Shown here in pieces: positions 48,301 to 60,584 of a DNA stretch of 64,000 nucleotides (positions within the stretch are counted from its first letter, which is position 1; each line of letters starts with the position of its first letter). Position numbers and translations under genes: made by a program. The notes under the pieces were generated by a model. The model was not told where the DNA came from and searched no databases. It worked only from the letters and a program-made list of their open reading frames with translations. This DNA comes from Bryum argenteum (Eukaryota; Streptophyta; Bryopsida; Bryales; Bryaceae), in assembly GCA_037043015.1 (NCBI GenBank), contig CM073326.1:62001-126000 (forward strand). Direction: 5' to 3'.

Positions 48301-49921
48301 ACTGGTCTCCCCCCGCCTCGGCTATCTCCTCGGCCCTTCTCCGTTGGGCTCTCGTCCTCCGGATGAGAGGGACGACCTCTTCTTCTTCCTCCTCTTCCTC
48401 CTCTGCATTTGGCATGAACAGGGAGGGCATCGGCTGGTGAACCCGGGTAGGATTCACCCGGTTACTTCCTTCTTCTTGTGCGGCCACCTGGGGTGCTGTG
48501 CTGGGTCCGGCTTGACTGGGTCCCACCGCTCTGGTCTGTCGAGTGGCTGGTTCCGGTGACCCCTCCATGTCAGTGGCCCGGACTTCCTCCATCTCGTCCC
48601 CGGATTCAGAGGAGGTCGGCCCCTGCGGATCCCCGGATGGGAGATCGTGCTTCTCGTGCCAGTAGAAGATCTCCCGGTCGGTGAGGATGTCGTGCCGTTG
48701 ATAGAGGTGGAAGATGTAGGGGGCCAGGGGACACCCCTTCTGATTCCCGATCTTCATCACTTCCCGCTGCACCACCTCGCTGATGATGTGGTGCCACCCG
48801 ACCTGCATCCGTCCATCGTAATTTGCCAGGATGGCCTTCATCAGCTTCACGGTGCAGGTGGTTGGCTTATCCGGGCTGAGTATGGGGAGGAGAAACCGGA
48901 GGAGGCGCATCACCCGGGGGTCCTTGCAATCTTCCGGTTTGAACCCGTCTTTCTCCGTTGGTCCCCTTCGAAACCGGTTCCTCAACCCGTCGTCGCCCTT
49001 CTTCTTGATGTAGCCAATCGGGGAGTCCGGAAATTTGTAGGTCGCCCTCCAATGGCGAGGTCCCCAGTTGTCCGTCTTTCCCCTCAGGGGGTGCGTCACG
49101 TACATCTCGGGGAAGCGGTGGGTGACGGTTTCCTCGATGATGGCTTGGTCCGCCAAGTCCCACGGGGCGTCGTAGAGCCCGGCGCACCCCATCCGGAGGA
49201 GGTCCTCCCTCAGCTCCGCTTGGTGCAGTGGCAGCTCGGGCACCTGCGGCTTCACCGATTTGAGGGGAATCGGCATCCCGGGTCGCCACGGGACAACTTC
49301 CCTCTTCTTCGGCATCGCTCCGGTTCTACTTTCCTGCAGCTGCCCGGAGATATTCTCTCCCTGCCTTCCCGGACTGACTCCGGTAGAAACCCTACTTCCC
49401 GAAACCCTAACCCCTCCGAACTCTGCTTTTCCAACTCTCTCGGATTGCTGGGCGCACAACAATGCCCGATCTCTCAAAACGCGCGGACTGGAATGGCTGA
49501 GAATGGAGGCGGCGGCTCCTAATAACAGCAAACCGGAGTTCTCCTTCCGAGACATCATCACCCAGCGCTCGAGACGTACACCGGGAATTACCCCGGTCAT
49601 CATTGAGCCGCCGGTGGTTCTGTCGGGCGCCCGCGAGTTTCCCGGCCCTTTCTCCAGGTCGACCGGCGGCCCCGGTCATCAATCCGGTAGGAGAACCGGC
49701 CCATCCGGGCATCTCAGGGTATCAGCCGGATATCAATACGGGCATCCGGTAAGCTCTAAAATTCCCTAAGGTTAGCCGGAGGAATCCAAACACAAAATTA
49801 CTACCTACGAATCGGTTTAAGCAGACCGATTTTTATTTCCACTTGCTAAAATTACCAGTTTACTCCTAATTAATTGCTAAAAACAAAAATATTGGAGAAC
49901 AGGGTTCGACATTACCCCTTT
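45302..49921 (-). repeat. Gypsy LTR 2 (shared middle LTR)
   Basis: 4.62 kb; same ends as LTR 1. It serves as the 3' LTR of unit 2 and the 5' LTR of unit 1. It holds the longest version of the LTR ORF. Confidence 0.87.
46616..49603 (-). other. LTR-borne ORF, about 995 codons
   Basis: Sense ORF lying wholly inside an LTR. An N-terminal ~350-residue conserved part includes VPWRPGMPIPLKSVKPQVPE, LLRFLLPILSPDKPTTCTVK and a GWHHIISEVV...KGCPLAPYIFHLY stretch, resembling the plant mobile-element-associated domain. Then come Glu/Asp runs with basic patches (about 380-480), a Pro-rich linker, a coiled coil (about 640-860: EEVDRENEQLFTSLARLERV, MQRETARLRREKVELVLKA) and an acidic Glu/Pro tail. A relative lies in the solo LTR at 29071-34131. 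Role unknown. An accessory protein expressed from the LTR promoter is an inference; MMTV sag is a known precedent for an LTR-coded protein. Confidence 0.65.
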
Positions 49922-49974
49922 CTTAAATGTGAGCGTCCCCGCGAACACATTCGTTCTCTCAACATGATTGTCTT

Positions 49975-52900
49975 TTAACTGGAATCATCAGCTGAGGCAT
50001 CTTCCGGTTCGGAACCGGTTTCTGCCTCCGAAATTGATTCTGGGTAGTACCTTTTTACCCGAGATCCGTTCGTTCGGGTTGGTAGGGGGTTACCTTGCAA
50101 ATCCTCCAACTGCAATGACCCATTGGCGAAGACTTCCGTGACCTTGTAAGGTCCGATCCACCGGGTGTGGAGTTTTCCGGGGAAGTCCATGAACCGGCTG
50201 TCGTACAGTAGGACCAGCGTCTCTGTTCGGATTCCGTGATCCCTGGGAAGGCGTCGGTCGTAGATTACCTTACGGTTCTCTTGCTCTACCCGATTTTTCT
50301 CAATGGCTTCCTCCCTCAATTCCTCCAAGTTGTCAATGGCCATCAGGCGGGGGGTGTCATCCTCTACTCTTTCCTCCATCCGGATTGCCATTACCCTGTG
50401 AGACTCGATGTTGAGCTCGATGCCATGGATGCATTCTTGGCGAACATCATGAAGAACGGGGTTTTCCCGGTTGTGGTCTTCTCCGAGGTGTTGTAGGCAT
50501 GTATGGCGGATGGCGGCTTGCGATCCCAATCCGTCTTGTGTGCCGACACCATCTTGCTTGAGATTTTGCCAACGATTCCGTTGGATCGCTCCGTAAGGCC
50601 ATTAGCCTTCGGGTTGTACGGAGTCGTCTTCCGGTGTTTGATGGCATACCTCTTAGTCAGATCCTCCACAATGTCGTTGATGAAGTGCTTTCCCCGGTCA
50701 CTCACCAACTCCAGGGGGTACCCAAAACGCATCATGATCTCTTCGAAAAGGAACCGGGCTGCTACACGGGCGTCGTTTCTCTTGTAGCCCGGCCTCTACC
50801 CATTTGGTGGCATAATCCGTGGCGAGGATTATATACCTCTTCCGATCACTGCTGACCGGATTGACTGGACCGATGAAGTCAATCCCTCATTTGACAAAAG
50901 GGGCTAAGGGGATGATGGGGGTCAGTGGCGAGTGGTGCTTAGTCTGCGGGGCACCGTTCGGCTGCACTGTCGCAACTCGAACATACTTCTTCACGCCACG
51001 GATGATGTAGGGCCACCAATAACCAAAGCACTCTTGATCCGGTTCACGTGCTCATTCTTTGCGAGTGTCCTCCCGACCGCTGCGTGAAGTGCTTCCACTA
51101 CCGTTTTGCGTTCGTCGGGCTCCAAACAGCGTCGGATGACATCATCAGGTCCCATCCGGAAAAGGATCCCAGATAGGAGGGTATACGGTGCCATTTTGTA
51201 TTGGAACACGCTTTTCTGGTCCCTTGACATACCTTCCGGATACTCCCCCGTGTTCAGGAAATCCCTGATGTCCTGATAGTCCGATATGGGTGCGTGTTCA
51301 ATGTGAAACACTCCTGTAGAGGGAACCGGGTTCCCTTCCGAAAACTCGTCCGGAAAAAGGCTCGGCACATCCTCAAAAGCTTTGTCCCCGCGCATCCTGG
51401 AGAGGTAGTCCGCATTGGAATTGGCTTTCCCGGATTTTACCTTCACCTCGTAATCGAATTCCTGGAGGAGTAGGATCCACCGGGCAATCCTCCCGGACAG
51501 GTCAGCCTTGTTGACAAGGTACTTCAGGGAGTCATGGTCGGTGTGGAATACGACTTTGTAACCGAGGAGGTAATGCCGGAACTTCTTGCAGGAGTACACC
51601 ACCGCTAACGCTTCTCTCTCTGTGGTGGTGTAATTGCGCTCCGAGGAGCTCATCTGCCTGCTAGCGTAGTAAATCGGGTTCTCCCGCCCCTGGTCGTCCG
51701 CTTGCCACAAGATGGCCCCTAGGCACCATCCGGACGCGTCAATGGTCACATTGAACTCCCTCTTCCAATCCGGTGGGGAGAGGATTGGAGCACTGACCAA
51801 CTGCTTCTTCAGATCCTCGAACGCAGCCTGCCGTTCGGATGTCCACACGAACGGCTTGTTGTTCTTCAGCAGCTCCGTCAGAGGGGACGCCCTCCGTGCA
51901 TAGCTGTCGATAAATCTCCGGTAGTACCCGACACAGCCAAGGAATCCTCGAACTTCCCGCACCGTCCGGGGTGGAGACAGGGTCAGGATTACCTTGACCT
52001 TATCCGTATCCACTTGCAACCCCTGCCGACTAACGACGTGTCCCAACAGCAACCCGGTTTCCATGCCGAAGAAGCATTTACCGGGATGGAGTTTCAGGTC
52101 CGTCTCTCTGCAGCGCTGGAAAGTTTGGCGAAGGTGGGAGAGGTGGCTATTCGGTCTCCAAACACCGCTGAAGTCATCGATGAAGACTTCCGAGAAATGT
52201 CGCAGAAATCTTTAAAGATGTCGATCATCAACCTCTGGAAGGTGCCTGGAGCGTTACAAAGTCCGAAGGGCATCCGGTTGAACGCGTAGGTTCCCCATTC
52301 CGTCGTGAAGGTGGTCTTCAGCTGATCGCTAGCCCGGATAGATACCTGGTTGTAACCCGAGAATCCGTCGAGGAAACTATACAGTTCCCGACCGGCTACA
52401 TGATCGAGGATGACATCGGTGAAAGGTAAGGGGTAGTAGTCCTTCTTGGTGGCTGCATTGAGTTTCCGGAAATCTTGGCAGACACGGACCTTCACTTTCC
52501 CATCTGCCCCGGTTTTCTTCGGGACAACCACTATCGGAGAAACCCACTCCGAGTTGTTGACCGGGTAGATGAACCCTGCATCCAGCAACCGATCTATCTC
52601 CTCCTTCACCATCAGCGAGTACTTCGGATTCAGCCGGTACTAGCGTTGTCTGACCGGGACGGCTCCATCGATCAGATCGATTTCATGTTCCCCTAGATGG
52701 GAAGGAATCCCCCTCAGGTCGCTCGGAGTCCATGCGAACACGTCGGAATACTCCGCCAGCAGTTGGCGGCATTCCTCTTTTTCTTCCGCGGTTAACGTCT
52801 TCCCCACGTAGAACTTCCGTCCTGCCCGGACCTCCATCTCCTCGTAATCCTTGGGTGAGACTATGTTCTTGATCCTCTCAGGTCCCTTCTCCTCTGGATC

Positions 52901-54133
52901 CGGATCCAACGCTCCCCAGGACAAGTGACTCCCCCCTCCCATTCGTACAGGTTGGGTATCCGGGTTAGTCAGTTGTTGGCGTACCCACTTCTCCGTGAGC
53001 GCGGTACATGATTCGCCCAGGGAACGGTCCTCCACGTCGGTCTTCCCTTCCCGGAGTGGGTCCAACTGCAGGAGGGGTGCTTCCTCCGGGACTTGCTCTG
53101 GGAATTCGAAATCCTCCTCCACCAATCCGGTAAACTCTTCAACCAGATAACACGCCTGGGACTCCGGTTCTGACTCTGACCAGTCCGAGGTGTAATCCTC
53201 AGTTGCACTGGTTTCCCCTTCGTGCGCGACGTGTTTCCAAGGGATCCGGACAGGGGGTCTCCCAACCCGGAATTCCTTCTCTCCCCAGTCTACCACTACC
53301 TTGGCCAGATAGAGCCATGGTCGTCCAAGCAGCATTCGGAATGGTCTTCCCTCGTCAACCCGGATTACCACGTAGTTCAGCAAATAGGTCTGCTTTCCTA
53401 CACGGGACGGGATCTGAGAGAGAAGGCCGACCGGAACTACTCGAGATTGGTCTGCCATCCGTAGTACCAGGCCGGTTCGCTCCAGAGTCGTGTACCCGAG
53501 GTCGTAAGCCGTATCCTCCAGCATGAGGTTAACTCCGGATCCGCCATCCACCGGAACGTTATGGATATTGCAGCCATCGACTTCAACTGTAATTTCCGGG
53601 GCTCCGTAATCCTCGAGGGCAGCAAAGTTCACTGCCACCGCCGGAAGCTTGTACCTCTTCTTCCTTCTCTGTATCCAAGCCTCCCGGATAACCTTCTGGT
53701 AGTTGACATTGTCGTGGAGTAGTTGACCGATTGTGACATTTGCGCGCCGATCCTTGACGTCCTGCAGGATGTCGTACTCATCCACCCTTGCTTTGGGTCC
53801 CGGTTTTAATATCACCGGATTGTCCACAAACCGGACCTTCTTCGCCTCCGGTTTCGGATCTTCCTTCAGCAAGGAATCCCTGACTTCATCAGTTATGTCT
53901 ATTTCTAACCTATTGTACTCCACCCCTTTCTTTGCTTCTACCGGGGGTGGTTCTACTGGTGGCTGGGTACTCCTGTTTACGTCCCCAGAGTAGCTAGTCG
54001 GACTATCACTTCGTTCCCGGTTGGCCTTTGTACTCTTCTTCTTTCGCCGGTTACCGGAGTCCTCATTGCCTTTGGTGGAGCTGCGGGTGGAGACTTTGTT
54101 CACAGCAACCTCCCCCACGTCCGGCAGTTCCAC
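49975..54133 (-). other. pol region, gypsy unit 2
   Basis: Same domain order as unit 1: protease-like part near 53600, reverse transcriptase near 52610-52100, RNase H near 51750-51500, integrase to 49975. Nearly identical to unit 1; a handful of breaks. Confidence 0.82.
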
Positions 54134-54142
54134 CTCCTGGCA

Positions 54143-55745
54143 TCATTTGGGCGGATTGTCGACCCCGGCGGTGTGCGCGTAGTTCAGCGCAGTCATCTCC
54201 CGAGGTGGTTCCACCACCATTTTCGGTGCAATCTTCTGTCGTGGAGGTTTCGGACAACTCGTCTCTCTATGGCCATGCTCTCCACAGTTTTGACAAGGTA
54301 GGATTTGCACAGCTCCGTTACCTTGTAAGGGCTCGTTGAAGCACCCGGTTGCATAATGACCATACTGTCCGCACCGGTAGCACTGGACATTGTCCGTAGT
54401 CAGAACTCCGCTGATCTCCCGGGTGGGCCGTTTGAGCTGCTCCCGCCCATGCCCGGATCTGCTGGGGTTACCGGTCGGTCGAGGGGGATTCCCCCTTCCC
54501 CTTCCATAGCCGGTTTGGACCTGGTAGATGTACTGGACATCACCATCCGCATAATCATCATCGTCCGGCATGGTGTACTCCACTCCGGTCTCTGCCTCCA
54601 CGAAATGGACAGGTTTTTTCGCTTTTGCGTGGGGGCAATCCGAGGCGAAATGGCCTGGCTCACGACAACGTGAACACCAAACGTTAGATCTGGTGTTCGA
54701 AGGTAGTTTCCGGGATGGCCGGTTCTCCGTGAGGTTGACCTTGATGGCTCGGAGCTCATCCAGGAGGAGCTTCATGTTGTCTTCCGGTTCGACCTTGATT
54801 TTGATGGTCGCCTTCTCTTTACCGGATTTTGCGGCCTTGCTGCTGCTGGACCTCTTCGGGGGGTCCGACTCACTGTCCGGGTCGCCATCCTCCTCGGACT
54901 CCTTCTCAGCAGCACTGTCGTTCTCGGAGCTGTCCGATTCTGTTTCCTCCTTCTTCTTCTTGCGATCCTTCTCGCGCTGCTTTTTATTTTTCTCCTTCTT
55001 CGAATCGCGCAGAGACAGAGCCGAGTCCTCGTAATCCTGAGCAGCCTCCATCGCCGCTCGGAGTGTAACCGGTTTGGTCCTCCGGATCCGGGAAGGCCAT
55101 CTCATTCGGGAGACCGGCTATGTACCACCAATGGCTACAATAGGAGCAATGTCCGTTGTGACATTATTCATGAGGGACTTAATCCTCATCCTCATCGTAC
55201 TGCCGGATGTTCTCAGACTTCTTCTTGGAGATTTCGCTCAACCGGCCCAGGGCTCTGGCCTCTCCTCCCGCTTCCCGGAAGGTATGAAGGAACAACGCTG
55301 TGAGCTCCTCCCAGTTCTCGCGCACCTCATCCGGAACATCCATGAACCACTTGAGTGCTTCCCCTTTCATCATTCCGGAGAATACTCTCAGCCGGGACTC
55401 CGGATCTTCCTGGTTGGCGTTCGCCGTGGTGGTGAACTCTTGCAACCAGTCATCCACGTCCTTGCTACCATCTCCTTGGAAGCGGTTATACTTCAGGCGA
55501 GTGAGTGGAGCATCTCTCCTTTGACCGGCAGGAGCCTCCATGAGGTTTGGCCTCCTTTCCTCCGGTGCAACTAGTATTTCCACACCCGGTGGAGGGGCTG
55601 GTACGTTCAGTTCCCTCACAGGAGCAACAACCTCTTCCGGTGGCGCGGCGTATAGTGTTTCTTCTAGGCCGTACGGAAACTCTCGTGCTTGGGCAGTTGG
55701 GGTAGCTTCGCCGAATGGTACTCCTTCTCGCAGACCGGGTAACAC
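54143..55745 (-). other. gag region, gypsy unit 2
   Basis: Same gag core and three CCHC knuckles as unit 1. Its upstream neighbour is the PBS at 55957-55974. Confidence 0.82.
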
Positions 55746-55956
55746 GTTGTGAGTCCGGTTCGCTGGTTTGCCCTTGAGTCATGAAGCAACTTGCTGGTAT
55801 TTCTCAGCAGACCTCTCCCTCGTTCATTCCGACTCACACTTGCGACTTCGTCCTGACGAGCTCACCAACATTCCGATCTCCCGCAGCGCCCATCCGATCT
55901 ACAAAAAAGGAAACTCAGCGTTCCACCAGGGAATTCTTGGCTTCACAGCTTTAGAA

Positions 55957-55974
55957 TCCCCGGCAGCGGCGCCA
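55957..55974 (-). other. Primer-binding site, gypsy unit 2
   Basis: Same 18-nt tRNA-Asp-type sequence as at 45272-45289, at the same distance from the LTR. Confidence 0.8.
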
Positions 55975-55986
55975 AAGTTTCACTCA

Positions 55987-58900
55987 TGTCGTGAGTTACC
56001 AAACCGAGGAGACCAGAATTAACCCAATTTACCTTTACAACCTAGTAAAATGATCCACCTTCCGGGTAACGTTCCACGGAGATTCTGTGAAGTGTGAAGA
56101 CAAGACGAAATCCGAATCGACCAACTAGATTGACGCTACAACGACCAACACGTTCTGGTATACCGGATCAGGAAATGCGAGAATTTAGACCTGACTGGTT
56201 CCTTAACCCAAAACCCCAGGGTGACCGGTGTTATTTTGACCCGGCTGCCCTCTCGATTCGAACAGCACCCTGTCCGGTGGGGACTTAGTAACCAGGGGTG
56301 ATTTAGTTTAACCTCTGTGAATCCTCGGAGGGATCTTTCCTATTGTTTTGGAGGAGCGTGGAATGTCGCTCCCTACCGGATGATTAAGGTGACCGGAGTT
56401 TCACCCTTAGTATCTTAACTACCCTTTCCTTCCCTCCTGGAGTTCCTTCCTTGCTACTACTGCCACTATCCGGATTCTCACCCAAACAATGGGTCACACA
56501 GCAGTGGCCCGGTTCTCTCCCTAATCCTAGCCTTCAAAAGGGTGGGTTTTACTCGTAATCCGGATCACAGTGCGTGGTATCCCGCCACTCGATCCGTTAG
56601 AATTCCAACAACATAACCCGGGTTCGTGCACTACCCCTGGGGAGGACTTTCCTCAACCGAACATCCCGTCTGGGAGGTTGGCAGCTAGATTAGCGTGTCT
56701 TGCTAACCCTGGTACCTCAGCCCAACCCGATTGGTGTATCACCCTCCTAGGCGACGACTACCCCCAAGTATGCTCTGGTACTTCCCATTCGGACCTCTCA
56801 CTGACTTTGTCACTCCTCTAGAGACCCCTCCCGGGTTCTGGGGTTGTAACCACTGAATCGACGAGGGACTTTCTGTGTCGACGACCCGGTTCAGACATCA
56901 ATTGCACACACACACAATTACAAGACCACACACAATTCAAAGTCACGAATTGGATGCCAAATCAACCTTTACTCACGGGTGCGGGAACACAGAAAAGACC
57001 CGAAGGACTCCGCAGAGCCTTCGGTAAGTACAGAGGGTTCCGGATTTCCCGGAAACCCTATCAGATCCGGAATTCCCGGGCCTCCGAGATTTCCGGGTGA
57101 GTGGCCAAAAGGGCATCTACTATTCCTAGCTACTTCTAACCTAACTAATTACTAGTTAGTGTCTTCTTCCGGCGGCGTGGGGCGGCTCGAGGTGTCTGGC
57201 GGCGGGGTATTCCTCCTGGGAGTATCTTTCCACTCAAGGGGGGGAAGAACCTGCCTCTTTGATCGACCCGAGCGTAGATGTAAAACCTCGGGTTTTACTG
57301 TGTCCTCCGGCTCTTCCACCTGTCCCGGAGTGCTTTCAACCTCGATGGAGGAGGCACGGGTTGGACTTCTACTTCTTCTTGAGGGACCACGGGCTCCTCC
57401 TGCTGTTCCTGAGGGGCCACGAGTTCATCCTGCTGGTCCTGTTCGCCCGGATTTCCCACCTCGTTGACTTGGGCCTCCGGTTGAGGTACTACCTCCTCAA
57501 CCTGTTCGGGGGGTCCTGCCCCTTCTCCCGCGGTACCGTCTACCGGGCTATCATCCGGTTGTTGAGAGGGGTTAACCTCTCCTTCCACCACCTCTTCCAC
57601 CTCGGAGGGACCGGGTAGTCCTTCTGTACTCGGGATGTCATCTCCCCGAGGGGGAGTTACATCTCGATCTTCCTCCCCCTCCCTCCGAACGCCACCATCA
57701 ATCGGGATCCCTGCTCCTCCGAAACGGGCAGGGACACCTCCTCGATCTCCATGGGCACCGGCCCCTCCGTGGGCACCTCTGGGGGTGCGAGCACCTCCTC
57801 TTCCGGAAGGGCTTCCTTCATCTCCACGTGGGGGAGGGCCCCCAGCAACCTACCCGTAAGGGTTCGGAACTCCTTGAGGCACTGGTTGATACCTGTTGCA
57901 TGCCTCCTGAGCAACTCCAGGGATTGAGGTGATTCGCTGATCCCAATCCGGGCATCATAGAAGGCCGCCTTTGTGCGCCAAGCATCCGGTTGCAACACCT
58001 TCGGATGGAGTGCAACACCGTCTGTCGATGTTCTCGGCTTCTTCCGGTGCGCAGCCTCCTCTCTGCACGCATGATCCTCCTGAGGGCTTCCACCTCCGGG
58101 TGTGCCTCCGTGTCCGAGGGGTCCGGTCCACATTGGACTCCCACGGATGCCTTCTCCTTCGGCCGGGCCTTCAACACCAGCTCCACCTTCTCCCTCCTTA
58201 GCCGGGCTGTCTCTCGCTGCATCTCCTCGGCTAACTCCGGATACCTCTCCACGTTGGGGGTCTGGAAGACCCGCTCGAGTCGCGCCAGGGAGGTGAACAA
58301 TTGTTCATTCTCCCGATCCACCTCCTCCATGGCTAGCCGGATGGGGTGGAGGATACCCTCGCTGGGTATCCGGTAGTAGGGGCGGGGAAGCACCGGGGTG
58401 GTGTTTCCCGTCCCGGGGGTCACAATCCCTCTGTGGGACGACTCCGGGGCTGCCACTGATGCTGGGGTGGCAGGGGCTGGGTCACTCCTCAGCTCCGGTA
58501 ACTCCAGCCGGAGAGGTGTGGTCCTCTCCTGAGTGTCCTCCTCCTTTGTAACGAGCAGCCTTCTCTTCACCTTGGGTTGGCTCTCCGGGATTGGCTCTTC
58601 TACTGGGGTAGGAGCCGGGTCTTGCATCGGTGCGGGGTCCGGACTTGGGGCCTGCTCCTCCTCGATGGCCCTCGGCTGTACTACCGGACTCGCTGACCTC
58701 TTCCTCTTCTTGGCCTTGCGCTTCAGGTTGGGTACCCTCCCTCCTGGGGGTCTCTCTCCGGGTGGACCACCAGCTCCTCGTCTGGGGCTCCCTGCAGCCA
58801 CCTCCTCGTCTGGGGCTCCCTGTTCTACCGGGGGAGGGAGTCGGACGGGAGAACGTCTCCTCCCAAAACCCGTCGTGTCCTTCCTCCTCACCCCTCGGGA

Positions 58901-60579
58901 TGGTCTTGCCTGTCGAGGTGGGGCTTCCTCTTCTTCCTCTTCCTCGTCGTCTTCGTCCTGGTCATCCTCCTCCGCGGACTGGTCTCCCCCCGCCTCGGCT
59001 ATCTCCTCGGCCCTTCTCCGTTGGGCTCTCGTCCTCCGGATGAGAGGGACGACCTCTTCTTCTTCCTCCTCTTCCTCCTCTGCATTTGGCATGAACAGGG
59101 AGGGCATCGGCTGGTGAACCCGGGTAGGATTCACCCGGTTACTTCCTTCTTCTTGTGCGGCCACCTGGGGTGCTTTGTCTTTGGTCCGGCTTGACCGGGT
59201 CCCACCGCTGCAGTCTGTCGAGTGGCTGGTTCCGGTGACCCCTCCATGTCAGTGGCCCGGACTTCCTCCATCTCGTCCCCCGGATTCGAGGAGGTCGGCC
59301 CTGCGGATCCCGGATGGGAGATCGTGCTTCTCGTGCCGAGAAGATCTCCCGGTCGGTGAGGATGTCGTGCCGTTGATAGAGGTGGAAGATGTAGGGGCCG
59401 GGGACACCCTTCGATTCCCGATCTTCATCACTTCCCGCGCACCACTCACGATGATGTGGTGCCACCCGACCTGCATCCGTCCATCGTAATTTGCCAGGAT
59501 GGCCTTCATCAGCTTCACGGTGCAGGTGGTTGGCTTATCCGGGCTGAGTATGGGGAGGAGAAACCGGAGGAGGCGCATCACCCGGGGGTCCTTGCAATCT
59601 TCCGGTTTGAACCCGTCTTTCTCCGTTGGTCCCCTTCGAAACCGGTTCCTCAACCCGTCGTCGCCCTTCTTCTTGATGTAGCCAATCGGGGAGTCCGGAA
59701 ATTTGTAGGTCGCCCTCCAATGGCGAGGTCCCCAGTTGTCCGTCTTTCCCCTCAGGGGGTGCGTCACGTACATCTCGGGGAAGCGGTGGGTGACGGTTTC
59801 CTCGATGATGGCTTGGTCCGCCAAGTCCCACGGGGCGTCGTAGAGCCCGGCGCACCCCATCCGGAGGAGGTCCTCCCTCAGCTCCGCTTGGTGCAGTGGC
59901 AGCTCGGGCACCTGCGGCTTCACCGATTTGAGGGGAATCGGCATCCCGGGTCGCCACGGGACAACTTCCCTCTTCTTCGGCATCGCTCCGGTTCTACTTT
60001 CCTGCAGCTGCCCGGAGATATTCTCTCCCTGCCTTCCCGGACTGACTCCGGTAGAAACCCTACTTCCCGAAACCCTAACCCCTCCGAACTCTGCTTTTCC
60101 AACTCTCTCGGATTGCTGGGCGCACAACAATGCCCGATCTCTCAAAACGCGCGGACTGGAATGGCTGAGAATGGAGGCGGCGGCTCCTAATAACAGCAAA
60201 CCGGAGTTCTCCTTCCGAGACATCATCACCCAGCGCTCGAGACGTACACCGGGAATTACCCCGGTCATCATTGAGCCGCCGGTGGTTCTGTCGGGCGCCC
60301 GCGAGTTTCCCGGCCCTTTCTCCAGGTCGACCGGCGGCCCCGGTCATCAATCCGGTAGGAGAACCGGCCCATCCGGGCATCTCAGGGTATCAGCCGGATA
60401 TCAATACGGGCATCCGGTAAGCTCTAAAATTCCCTAAGGTTAGCCGGAGGAATCCAAACACAAAATTACTACCTACGAATCGGTTTAAGCAGACCGATTT
60501 TTATTTCCACTTGCTAAAATTACCAGTTTACTCCTAATTAATTGCTAAAAACAAAACTATTGGAGAACAGGGGTCGACA
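55987..60579 (-). repeat. Gypsy LTR 3 (5' end of the array)
   Basis: 4.59 kb. Element-sense start at 60579 beside the AACAG duplication. It carries the LTR ORF region (about 60271-57295). Confidence 0.87.
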
Positions 60580-60584
60580 AACAG

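Larger units (their letters stand above)
34665..60579 (-). mobile_element. Tandem Ty3/gypsy array: LTR-internal-LTR-internal-LTR
   Basis: Three LTRs (34665-39240, 45302-49921, 55987-60579) alternate with two ~6.06-kb interiors, all in minus orientation. The array is flanked by one 5-bp duplication, AACAG (34660-34664 and 60580-60584), so it entered once and later gained a unit, most simply by unequal LTR recombination. The PBS TGGCGCCGCTGCCGGGGA matches a plant tRNA-Asp type, as in the Tat/Athila side of Ty3/gypsy. Gene order is gag, protease, reverse transcriptase, RNase H, integrase. The copies are nearly identical apart from scattered small differences, so the element is young. Each unit has a handful of breaks. 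Confidence 0.88.
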
